From NCBI GenBank assembly GCA_041689995.1, contig JBDNFD010000076.1:1-8111 (forward strand): 8,111 nucleotides of DNA. The letters are read 5' to 3'. Shown here in pieces: positions 1 through 5,439 of the stretch; positions within the stretch are counted from its first letter, which is position 1, and every line of letters begins with the position of its first letter. The position numbers were made by a program, and so were the translations under genes. This DNA is from DASSWG01 sp041689995 (GTDB taxonomy: Bacteria; Bacteroidota; Bacteroidia; Flavobacteriales; Flavobacteriaceae). The notes below the pieces were generated by a model. The model was not told the DNA's origin. It ran no database searches and saw only the letters and a program-made list of their open reading frames with translations.

Positions 1-126
1 AACAAAATAGCCCTGAATTTATTGAAAAACGAGAAATCACTTAATATTGGGGTGAAGAGCAGACGAATGAAGGCTGGCTGGGACAATGCATACCTTGTCA
101 AGGTATTAGAACTTATGAAAGTTTAA
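1..126 (+). CDS. ISAs1-like transposase, C-terminal fragment (5' end outside window)
   Basis: This is an open frame from the first base to a TAA at 124-126, giving about 41 residues. The fragment contains the pattern ALNLLKNEKS followed by a basic stretch and KAGWDNAYLVKVL. As I recall the family, this matches the C-terminal signature of ISAs1/H-repeat-type DDE transposases (LNLLK-x-E, then R/K-rich, then a motif ending YL-x-x-VL). The catalytic residues would lie upstream, outside the window, so activity cannot be judged. The assignment is strengthened by the sequence just after the stop codon, where the element appears to end in a repeat finishing GCCCTG. Family recognition is from memory without a search. 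An intact, truncated or frameshifted full gene are all possible. Confidence 0.72.
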   Translation, partial: NKIALNLLKNEKSLNIGVKSRRMKAGWDNAYLVKVLELMKV

Positions 127-139
127 TGCGTTTGCCCTG
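1..139 (+). mobile_element. Right end of an ISAs1-family insertion sequence with terminal inverted repeat
   Basis: The transposase reading frame stops at 126 and the sequence ATGCGTTTGCCCTG ends at 139. Read on the minus strand it begins CAGGGCAAACGCAT, which fits the CAGGGC...CGCA type of terminal repeat I associate with ISAs1 and H-repeat elements. The repeat probably reaches back to about position 113 and overlaps the end of the transposase gene. The other end, and therefore the target duplication, lies outside the window. If the boundary is correct, the duplicated target would start at 140. Confidence 0.62.
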
Positions 140-169
140 TTGGTGAAAAATGGAAATAGGCTAAATTGC

Positions 170-213
170 GAAAGCCATTTCATCATCATCTGATAGTGAA
201 ATGGCTTTCTTTT
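170..213 (+). terminator. Rho-independent terminator, 13-bp perfect stem
   Basis: Arms at 170-182 and 197-209 are perfect reverse complements (GAAAGCCATTTCA pairs with TGAAATGGCTTTC) around a 14-base loop. Four T residues follow at 210-213. The T tract exists only on the plus strand side, so it should terminate plus-strand transcription. It lies 31 bases beyond the IS end. It may therefore be the original terminator of a gene now separated from it by the insertion sequence, or it may stop transcription leaving the transposase. Confidence 0.72.
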
Positions 214-250
214 GGTGAAATGACCTTTTGGGAATTTTTCAATTCCTTTT

Positions 251-314
251 TTTTTGATTCTTCATCAAAAAGAGGATCATTTCAAAAAATGTTTTTATCG
301 CAATGATAAAAACA
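251..314. repeat. Two adjacent AT-rich perfect hairpins
   Basis: The first inverted repeat is TTTTTGAT at 251-258 and ATCAAAAA at 264-271, with a 5-base spacer. The second is TGTTTTTATC at 290-299 and GATAAAAACA at 305-314, also with a 5-base spacer. Neither is followed by a T tract in the way a standard terminator is, and both stems are poor in G and C. They sit in the non-coding gap between the IS remnant and the rplS terminator. Function is unknown; weak terminators, protein-binding palindromes or chance in AT-rich DNA are all possible. Confidence 0.5.
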
Positions 315-333
315 AACGTAAAAGTTTAAACTT

Positions 334-519
334 CTACGGTGATGATTCCAGTAAAAATCCTTGTGTCAATTTTACCGTTTCTTCAACAAGATAAAAGTAG
401 GGAAAAAATTCGAGGAAAAAGTAAAATTGAATACTATATTTTTCAACATACTGTGAACCAGACTTATTAACAATTGTTGAAATCTTCTTTAAATCAGATG
501 TCACTTGGGGTTTGTCCAT
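334..519 (-). CDS. Doubtful small ORF (61 codons) just after the rplS terminator
   Basis: This is an ATG-started frame of 61 codons whose start lies immediately after the T tract of the rplS terminator. The product is not recognised. It has a basic, polar first half and a second half rich in aromatic and hydrophobic residues (roughly 30-46), with no clear membrane segment or known motif. The 3' arm of the terminator stem supplies GGAGG seven bases before the ATG, which looks like a Shine-Dalgarno sequence. However, genes in this window do not use such sites, so this is probably coincidence. It has no promoter of its own that I can see and could be translated only from read-through transcripts. 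Chance or a decayed gene end is more likely than a functional protein. Confidence 0.18.
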   Translation of the reverse strand: MDKPQVTSDLKKISTIVNKSGSQYVEKYSIQFYFFLEFFPYFYLVEETVKLTQGFLLESSP

Positions 520-546
520 AAAAAAACCTCCAATTTCGGAGGTTTT
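520..546 (-). terminator. Rho-independent terminator of rplS
   Basis: Read on the minus strand, AAAACCTCC (546-538) pairs perfectly with GGAGGTTTT (531-523) around a 6-base loop, and a run of seven T follows (526-520). It begins 21 bases after the rplS stop codon and closes the rplS transcript. On the plus strand the stem is also followed by a short T-rich run, so weak bidirectional action is possible. Confidence 0.9.
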
Positions 547-567
547 CTAACTAAATAAGAGGAAGGT

Positions 568-921
568 TTATTTAAACCGACGCTCTTTGATACGTGCTTT
601 TTTACCGGTAAGTTGTCTGAAGTAATAAATACGGGCTCTTCGAACTTTACCTCGTTTGTTGACTTCTATTTTTTCCAAAGCCGGCAAACTTAATGGGAAA
701 ATACGTTCTACTCCAATAGTACCGCTCATTTTGCGAATAGTGAAAGTAACTGAAGATCCGGTGCCTTTTTTCTGGATAACCACGCCTCGGAAAAACTGAG
801 TACGGGTTTTCACTCCTTCCCGAATAGCGTAATAAACAGTGATGGTGTCACCTGCTTTAAATTCTGGAAAATCTTTTTTTTCGACGAATTCGTCCTGAAC
901 AAATTTAATTAACGATTCCAT
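568..921 (-). CDS. rplS: 50S ribosomal protein bL19
   Basis: This 117-residue protein is a complete bL19, which sits at the interface of the 30S and 50S subunits. The family hallmarks are visible in order. An N-terminal FKAGDTITVYYAI segment (about 21-33) opens the barrel, followed by TRTQFFRGVVIQKKG (about 39-53). Next come FTIRKMSGTIGVERIFPLSLP (about 60-80), written here only as a guide to position, and the basic C-terminus with RRARIYYFRQLTGKKARIKE near residues 93-112. Length is normal for the family. The ATG start is supported by the conserved N-terminal helix. The gene has a Bacteroidota-type promoter about 75 bases upstream and a strong terminator downstream, so it appears monocistronic. 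It is not next to trmD, rimM or rpsP within this window, unlike the classical operon of many other bacteria. Confidence 0.97.
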   Translation of the reverse strand: MESLIKFVQDEFVEKKDFPEFKAGDTITVYYAIREGVKTRTQFFRGVVIQKKGTGSSVTFTIRKMSGTIGVERIFPLSLPALEKIEVNKRGKVRRARIYYFRQLTGKKARIKERRFK

Positions 922-988
922 TTTTGTATGGTTTTATGGACAGTCCTGCGCAACATTCACGATTTTCGCCAGAGGTTGAGCCGGAAAC
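922..988 (-). promoter_or_regulatory. rplS 5' leader, candidate ribosomal-protein autoregulatory leader
   Basis: From the predicted transcription start near 988, about 66 bases of leader precede the rplS ATG. This is noticeably longer than the 15-25 bases inferred for tsaE and ybaB here. It can form a modest stem between CTGGCG (972-967) and CGCAG (950-946) with one bulged G. There is also a short GGAC-A-GTCC inverted repeat at 938-946. Ribosomal-protein genes are often controlled through such leaders, and I recall proposals of leader motifs for Flavobacteria, but I cannot match this to a defined family. The role is inferred. Confidence 0.35.
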
Positions 989-993
989 GGGTG

Positions 994-1023
994 CAAAATT
1001 AAACTTTATTTTTTAACCGGCAA
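994..1023 (-). promoter_or_regulatory. rplS promoter, Bacteroidota sigma type
   Basis: On the minus strand TTG (1023-1021) is followed after exactly 19 bases by TAATTTTG (1001-994). This matches the Bacteroidetes primary sigma consensus of a TTG -33 box and TAnnTTTG -7 box. It lies between the tsaE stop and the rplS start and points toward rplS. It is the best-matching promoter in the window. Confidence 0.75.
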
Positions 1024-1056
1024 CATCCTATTTGTTTTCTTTTGAGGTTTATTCTA

Positions 1057-1072
1057 GGATTTCTGGAAATCC
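1057..1072. repeat. 16-base perfect palindrome just beyond the tsaE stop
   Basis: GGATTT and AAATCC flank a 4-base centre CTGG, ten bases past the tsaE stop codon. No T tract follows on the minus strand, so a strong intrinsic terminator is unlikely. It lies about 34 bases upstream of the rplS -33 box. It could be a weak transcript-end structure for tsaE or a binding site near the rplS promoter. Confidence 0.45.
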
Positions 1073-1081
1073 ATTGAAAAA

Positions 1082-1486
1082 TTAGAGTAAAGTTATTTTT
1101 CGAGAACCGTTTGCCAAACTTTCCAATTTAATGATCGTTTTATTTTTTGGCAATAAATGTTCAATCTTTTGGGGCCATTCTATGAGTTTCCAAGCCGGGG
1201 AAGAAACATATTCTTCAAAACCCATATCGTAGGCTTCTTCTTCATTTTCGAGCCTATGAAAATCGAAATGATAAATCAAACCTGAACTGGAATTATATTC
1301 ATTTACCAGTGAAAAAGTGGGACTGGAAACCCGGTCCTCACTTCCCAATTGCTTCACGATTTCTTTGATCAACGTGGTTTTTCCGGCTCCCATTTCCCCA
1401 ATAAATAGTATGATTTTATTCTGGGAATGCTCAATAATTTTTGTGGCGATTCCTTCTAACTGATCCAGCGAAAAATTGATTTCCAT
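1082..1486 (-). CDS. tsaE: tRNA t6A37 threonylcarbamoyladenosine biosynthesis ATPase TsaE
   Basis: This 134-residue protein is the P-loop ATPase that works with TsaB, TsaC/TsaC2 and TsaD to make the t6A modification at A37 of ANN-decoding tRNAs in the cytoplasm. The Walker A motif GEMGAGKTT is at residues 30-38. The conserved SSPTF segment is at 54-58, the HFDFHRL motif carrying the Walker B-like Asp75 at 73-79, and the IEWP motif at 102-105. All core motifs are present and the length is typical for a minimal TsaE. The ATG start places the P loop at the usual distance. The gene is separated from porX by 209 bases and has its own TATTTTTG box upstream, so it need not depend on porX transcription. 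Confidence 0.95.
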   Translation of the reverse strand: MEINFSLDQLEGIATKIIEHSQNKIILFIGEMGAGKTTLIKEIVKQLGSEDRVSSPTFSLVNEYNSSSGLIYHFDFHRLENEEEAYDMGFEEYVSSPAWKLIEWPQKIEHLLPKNKTIIKLESLANGSRKITLL

Positions 1487-1508
1487 TTTTAGATTGTTCT
1501 TTAATCGG

Positions 1509-1516
1509 CAAAAATA
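1509..1516 (-). promoter_or_regulatory. Putative tsaE promoter -7 box
   Basis: TATTTTTG on the minus strand matches TAnnTTTG and lies 22 bases upstream of the tsaE ATG, leaving an untranslated leader of about 15 bases. The -33 region is imperfect: TTA rather than TTG, 17 bases upstream. The segment between box and start codon is A-rich without a Shine-Dalgarno sequence, as usual for this phylum. Confidence 0.5.
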
Positions 1517-1540
1517 ATTCGTTTTATATCGTTTAATAAC

Positions 1541-1690
1541 TACTTCGAGCAGGTTTTGCTTTTTCGTAAAACCGTATTGAAAAATGTCACTTCAAGTAAG
1601 TTTTGCTCTACGCAAAGGTTAAAAACAAAAGATCTCGATACATTTTTCCTTTTTCTTCAAAAGAAAGAAAAACACTCGATCTGACGGGCA
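1541..1690. repeat. Degenerate REP-like repeat cluster between tsaE and porX
   Basis: Two related direct copies are visible: ACTTCGAGCAGGTTTTGCT at 1542-1560 and ACTTCAAGTAAGTTTTGCT at 1589-1607. Further on are ATCTCGAT at 1632-1639 and ACTCGATCTGAC at 1674-1685. The last is in partly inverted orientation relative to GTCACTTCAAG at 1586-1596. Motifs of the GTCACTTCGAG ... CTCGA-CTGAC kind are common intergenic repeats in flavobacterial genomes as I remember them. A pyrimidine/purine-rich inverted segment (TTTTTCTT and AAGAAAAA) lies at about 1650-1671. On the minus strand AGATC/GATCT arms (1682-1678, 1634-1630), with T-rich sequence beyond, may also end the porX transcript. Confidence 0.5.
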
Positions 1691-1696
1691 AAATTC

Positions 1697-3256
1697 CTAT
1701 CTCGGTGACAATACAGAAAACGGAATGATCATTTCTTCCAAAGAAACGCCACCATGTTGATAGGTATTTCGAAAATAATTCACATAATGGTTGTAATTGT
1801 TTGGGTACGCAAAAAATAGGTCTCCCTTTGCGAAAATAAAGGAACTGCTCATATTGATCCGTGGAAGATGAATGGTTTTTGGGTCTTTTGCGGCCAAAAC
1901 ATCTTTCTCCTCATAAGTCAAACTTTTACCTGTTTTATAGCGTAAATTCAAACTCGTGTTTTTATCGCCAATTACTTTGGAAGGATTTTTCACATTGATC
2001 GTTCCGTGATCGGTGGTAATAATTAACTTGAAACCCAACTGTTGCGCTTGCTGAATGATGTCCAACAAAGGCGAATTTTTGAACCAACTTTCGGTCAAAG
2101 AACGGTACGATTTATCGTTTGAGGCCAGTTCTTTGATCATCTCCATTTCGGTTTTTGAATGTGAAAGCATATCCACAAAATTATAAACTACAACCGTCAA
2201 ATCATTGTCTTTCTGCGATTTGAAATTTTCCGCTAGGTTTTTTCCGTTCCTTAAATTGGTTATTTTGTGATATTCCGTTTTTAAATTAAGGTTCAAGCGT
2301 TTCATTTGTGCCGCCAGAAAATCGGCTTCAAATAAATTTTTTCCACCGTCGTCCGTATCGTTCAACCAATATTGTGGAAATTGTTTTTCCATTTCCAAGG
2401 GCATCAAACCGGAAAAAATGGCGTTTCTGGCATATTGTGTGGCGGTGGGAAGAATGCTGTAAAACATACTTTCACGTTCCTTTTTATAATAATTCGAAAT
2501 AATTGGCTCAAACGATTTCCACTGGTCGAACCTCAAATTATCGACTACCACCAAAAGTGTCGGCTGCCCTTTTTTGAGTTCGGGAAAAATATTTTTGGCG
2601 AACAAGGTGTGCGACATTACCGGCGCATCAGACCCCGAGTGCCCGGTGTCAAACCATGTTGGATAATTTTTGTCAATGAACTTACAAAATTGCGTGTTGG
2701 CCTCGACTTTTTGTGATTCCAAAATCTCGAACATTCCGGTATCTTCAATGTTTTCGAGTTGCAATTCCCAATAAACCAAACGTTGATATAATTCGGCCCA
2801 ACCTTCATAGGAATTCACCATGGCCATTTCCATGGCTATTTTCCGGAATTCCTGTTGGTAACTCGAAGTTGTTTTTTCCGAAACTAATCTGGAGTGGTCT
2901 AAATTCTTTTTCAAGCTCAATAAAATCTGATTCGGATTTACTGGCTTGATTAGGTAATCGGCGATTTTGGCACCAATTGCCTCTTCCATAATAAATTCTT
3001 CTTCGCTTTTGGTAATCATTACAACAGGAATACTGCTGCGTTTTTCCTTAATTTCAGAAAGGGTTTCCAAGCCGGAAAGCCCGGGCATGTTTTCATCCAA
3101 AAAAACAATATCAAAATTTTGATTTTCAACTTCTTCGATGGCTTCGATACCGCTTTTACAAGTTGTTACCTCGTAATTTTTTCCTTCCAAAAATAGAATA
3201 TGTGGTTTTAACAAATCTATTTCATCATCTACCCAAAGTACCTTTATCTTGTTCAT
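1697..3256 (-). CDS. porX: PorX: response regulator with PglZ/alkaline-phosphatase-like domain
   Basis: This 519-residue protein has a CheY-like receiver domain (about 1-120). Its acidic pocket is D10-D11, the phospho-acceptor is D54 in FLDENMPG, with T82 and K104 completing the switch. A helical linker (about 121-220) leads to a PglZ domain of the alkaline-phosphatase superfamily. Likely metal and catalytic residues are D239, T271 or T273 in LPTATQYARN, D362 and H366 in NFVDMLSH, D416-H417 in TTDHGT, and H501. This architecture and length match PorX. In Porphyromonas and Flavobacterium relatives, PorX pairs with histidine kinase PorY and the sigma factor SigP to control type IX secretion genes, and its phosphatase domain has been reported to act on oligonucleotides. 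No kinase gene is in this window, so the partner is encoded elsewhere. All expected residues are present and it should be functional. It is divergent from the HD-domain gene, with 59 bases between starts. Confidence 0.95.
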   Translation of the reverse strand: MNKIKVLWVDDEIDLLKPHILFLEGKNYEVTTCKSGIEAIEEVENQNFDIVFLDENMPGLSGLETLSEIKEKRSSIPVVMITKSEEEFIMEEAIGAKIADYLIKPVNPNQILLSLKKNLDHSRLVSEKTTSSYQQEFRKIAMEMAMVNSYEGWAELYQRLVYWELQLENIEDTGMFEILESQKVEANTQFCKFIDKNYPTWFDTGHSGSDAPVMSHTLFAKNIFPELKKGQPTLLVVVDNLRFDQWKSFEPIISNYYKKERESMFYSILPTATQYARNAIFSGLMPLEMEKQFPQYWLNDTDDGGKNLFEADFLAAQMKRLNLNLKTEYHKITNLRNGKNLAENFKSQKDNDLTVVVYNFVDMLSHSKTEMEMIKELASNDKSYRSLTESWFKNSPLLDIIQQAQQLGFKLIITTDHGTINVKNPSKVIGDKNTSLNLRYKTGKSLTYEEKDVLAAKDPKTIHLPRINMSSSFIFAKGDLFFAYPNNYNHYVNYFRNTYQHGGVSLEEMIIPFSVLSPR

Positions 3257-3261
3257 ATATG

Positions 3262-3269
3262 TATATTTG
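3262..3269 (+). promoter_or_regulatory. Possible -7 box for the HD-domain gene
   Basis: TATATTTG matches TAnnTTTG, 46 bases before the TTG start codon and six bases from the divergent porX ATG. The nearest upstream TTG is only 10 bases away, so the -33 element is not convincing. Confidence 0.35.
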
Positions 3270-3277
3270 TTTTATTT

Positions 3278-3319
3278 ATCTTGAATCTTGAATTTTAAAT
3301 TTTGAACCTCTAATCTTGA
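3278..3319 (+). repeat. ATCTTGA heptamer repeats in the porX/HD intergenic region
   Basis: ATCTTGA occurs in perfect tandem at 3278-3284 and 3285-3291, and again at 3313-3319, where it includes the TTG start codon of the HD gene. The stretch between is AT-rich and partly palindromic (AATTTTAAATTTT). It could be a small variable tandem repeat or a binding site; no known motif is recognised. Confidence 0.45.
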
Positions 3320-4548
3320 GAAACAAACTTAAGTTATTAAACGACCCAATTTACGGTTTTATTACGATCCCGGGAAAACGCATTTTCGATTTGATCGCAC
3401 ATCCATATTTTCAGCGATTGCGACGAATTTCGCAAATGGGCATGTCTTATTTGGTCTTTCCCGGTGCGCATCACACAAGATTCCATCATGCTTTGGGATG
3501 TTTGCACTTGATGCAAAAAGCGGTTGAAGTGCTACGCCTGAAAGGGATCAAGATTTCTGAAGAGGAAAAAGAGGCATTGTTGATCGCAATTTTATTGCAC
3601 GATATTGGTCATGGTCCCTTCTCGCATGCAATGGAAAACAGCATTGTGGAAGGCGTCTCCCACGAGCAGATTTCACTCCAATTTATGGAGAAAATGAATG
3701 AGGACTTTAACCAAAGTTTAACGCTGGCCATTCAGGTTTTTAAAGAGGAATATCCTCGGAAGTTTTTTTCGCAATTAATCGCGAGCCAACTGGACATGGA
3801 TCGGCTGGATTATTTAAAACGGGACAGTTTTTACACGGGGGTTTCCGAGGGAAGTATTAATTGTGACCGCCTCATTGCCATGCTGAATGTTGTGAACGAC
3901 GAATTGGTGGTAGAGGAAAAGGGAATTTATTCCGTGGAAAAATTCCTGATCGCCAGACGATTAATGTATTGGCAAGTTTATTTGCACAAAACGAGTTTCG
4001 CCGCTGAACAGCTGCTTATTCGTATTTTGAAACGTGCGAAATTTTTGATTTCAGAAGGAAAATCCCTACCGGCAACTTCGACACTTTCCTATTTTTTGCA
4101 ACGGAAAATAGACGAATTTAATTTCACCACGGAAACATTGGAAATTTTTTCCCGTTTGGACGATAGCGACATTATCTCGGCTATGAAAGAATGGATGTTT
4201 TGTGATGATTTTGTCCTGCGTAATTTGTGTAAAATGATCATCGATCGGAATTTGTTGAAGGTTAAATTGAAGAAAAATGCTTTCCTTCCTGAAAAATCGA
4301 GAAAACAACTTCAGAAATTACAGGAGAAATATAAAATTTCAGGAGAAGAAGCCGCCTATTTTGTTTTTTCTGGGGAAATTTCCAATTTGGCCTACGAACG
4401 TAAAAAGGGAAACATTCTTATTCTTCATAAAAACGGAAAAACGAGCGATGTTGCAAAAGCGTCAGATCAATTGAATATAGAGGCTTTGTCGAAATTAGTG
4501 ACCAAACATTATTTGTGCTTCCCGAAAGAAAACAGTGCTCTTTCTTGA
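3316..4548 (+). CDS. HD-domain phosphohydrolase (SAMHD1/dGTPase-like, COG1078 type)
   Basis: This 410-residue protein belongs to the HD superfamily of metal-dependent phosphohydrolases. The metal site is clear: H58 in RFHHALG, H95-D96 in ILLHDIGHGPFSH, and an aspartate in the SQLDMDRLDYLKRD stretch (157-170). The N-terminal pattern NDPIYGFITIP (9-19) followed by HPYFQRLRRISQMG (29-42) is typical of the COG1078 group, related to SAMHD1 and bacterial dNTP triphosphohydrolases. The substrate cannot be read from the sequence; dNTPs are a possibility only. The C-terminal 150 residues are less recognisable. The start is TTG, chosen because the conserved N-terminus begins right after it and no in-frame ATG occurs before residue 41. 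It is divergent from porX, an arrangement I recall as common in Bacteroidota. Its stop codon directly abuts that of the convergent transporter gene. Confidence 0.9.
   Translation: MRNKLKLLNDPIYGFITIPGKRIFDLIAHPYFQRLRRISQMGMSYLVFPGAHHTRFHHALGCLHLMQKAVEVLRLKGIKISEEEKEALLIAILLHDIGHGPFSHAMENSIVEGVSHEQISLQFMEKMNEDFNQSLTLAIQVFKEEYPRKFFSQLIASQLDMDRLDYLKRDSFYTGVSEGSINCDRLIAMLNVVNDELVVEEKGIYSVEKFLIARRLMYWQVYLHKTSFAAEQLLIRILKRAKFLISEGKSLPATSTLSYFLQRKIDEFNFTTETLEIFSRLDDSDIISAMKEWMFCDDFVLRNLCKMIIDRNLLKVKLKKNAFLPEKSRKQLQKLQEKYKISGEEAAYFVFSGEISNLAYERKKGNILILHKNGKTSDVAKASDQLNIEALSKLVTKHYLCFPKENSALS
3324..3331 (-). promoter_or_regulatory. Possible porX promoter -7 box inside the HD gene start
   Basis: TAAGTTTG on the minus strand fits TAnnTTTG. 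A TTG lies 15 bases further upstream, shorter than the usual 19 or so. It would give a leader of roughly 60 bases for porX and lies within the first codons of the divergent HD gene. No better match is seen closer to the porX ATG. Confidence 0.3.
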
Positions 4549-5415
4549 TTATTCATAGGGTTCAATATGGATCAATACATTTTCAAGTTCGGGCAATCTT
4601 TTTTCCAAAACATCTTTGAGATTATGCGCCAGTTTATGCCCAGTTTTGACGGAGATATCTGGATTTACAATGGCATGCAAATCGACATAATATGTCATTC
4701 CCACTTTTCGGATCATGCATTTTTCGGTACCCAAAATCCCTTCGACTTCCATGGAGATTTCGCGTATTTCCTGAATTAAATCTTCATAAAGGTTTTCGTC
4801 CATAATTTCGCTCAAAGCTGGCCGGAAAATCAAATAGCTATTATAAAGGATAAATGCAGCGGCAAAAAGTGCGGCCCAATCATCGGCTGCTTCAAATCCT
4901 TTTCCGAAAATCACCGCAATGCTAATCCCGATAAATGCAGCAATGGAAGTAATCGCATCGCTTCTGTGGTGCCAAGCATCGGCCAAAAGTGAAGAGCTGT
5001 TGGTTTCAATGCCTTTTTTGTGAACGATTCGATAGGAAATTTCTTTCCAAATAATGATGGCACCAAGTACAATCAATGTCCAAGATTTTGGAGCTTTGTG
5101 TGGATCTTGAATGTTTTGGATACTTTCATAAGCAATAATTGTGGCCGAAATAACCAAAAAAGCTCCAATTATAAAAGTGAGCAGCGGTTCGATTCTTCCG
5201 TGGCCATACGGATGGTTTTCGTCGGCAGGCCGGCTGGCATATTTCAATCCAAACAAAACTAAGAGTGAGGAAAAGACATCGGTGGTGGATTCGATGGCAT
5301 CGGCGATGAGCGCGTAAGAGTTTCCGAAAAATCCGGCCAAACCTTTGATGATGGCCAAACCGATATTTCCCACAAGACTAAAATAAATAGTTCTTATGGC
5401 GGTTTTTTCCTTCAC
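4549..5415 (-). CDS. Cation diffusion facilitator family metal efflux transporter
   Basis: This 288-residue inner-membrane protein exports divalent metals (Zn, Fe, Mn, Co or Cd in different members) by proton antiport. About six membrane segments are visible, roughly at 10-31, 34-57, 79-98, 112-130, 150-171 and 178-198. The C-terminal cytoplasmic domain covers about 205-288 and contains YYVDLHAIV, the usual ferredoxin-like metal-sensing fold. The transport site is expected from D39, E42 and D46 in segment 2 (ADAIESTTD) and from D146, H149 and D153 in segment 5 (ADAWHHRSD). The loop motif HPYGHGRIEPL is at 68-78. Glu in the second-segment position, where Zn transporters often have His or Asp, makes metal choice uncertain. 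The start is GTG: the out-of-frame ATG overlapping it is followed at once by TGA. It lies 24 bases after ybaB and is probably cotranscribed with it. Confidence 0.92.
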   Translation of the reverse strand: MKEKTAIRTIYFSLVGNIGLAIIKGLAGFFGNSYALIADAIESTTDVFSSLLVLFGLKYASRPADENHPYGHGRIEPLLTFIIGAFLVISATIIAYESIQNIQDPHKAPKSWTLIVLGAIIIWKEISYRIVHKKGIETNSSSLLADAWHHRSDAITSIAAFIGISIAVIFGKGFEAADDWAALFAAAFILYNSYLIFRPALSEIMDENLYEDLIQEIREISMEVEGILGTEKCMIRKVGMTYYVDLHAIVNPDISVKTGHKLAHNLKDVLEKRLPELENVLIHIEPYE

Positions 5416-5439
5416 ATTCTTTGTTTTTTGTTTGGCGGT

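Larger units (their letters stand above)
140..567. other. Largely non-coding gap between IS end and rplS
   Basis: No convincing gene lies here. The stretch holds the plus-strand terminator at 170-213, two AT-rich hairpins at 251-314, a doubtful 61-codon minus-strand frame at 334-519 and the rplS terminator at 520-546. Short plus-strand frames directly after the IS end run into stops within about 20 codons, so if an older gene was interrupted by the IS, at most a few codons of it remain here. Confidence 0.6.

Noticed and set aside
1057..1072. Palindrome as an intrinsic terminator for tsaE
   Set aside because: No T run follows the stem on the minus strand, so it is reported only as a palindrome.
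2308..2949. Plus-strand open frames of 64-114 codons opposite porX
   Set aside because: They lie entirely antisense to a well-supported gene with all conserved residues, and their products show no recognisable motifs.
1697..3256. PglZ-domain gene as part of a BREX phage-defence system
   Set aside because: The receiver domain fusion, length and residue pattern match PorX, and no BREX partner genes (methyltransferase, BrxC-like ATPase, BrxL) are nearby.
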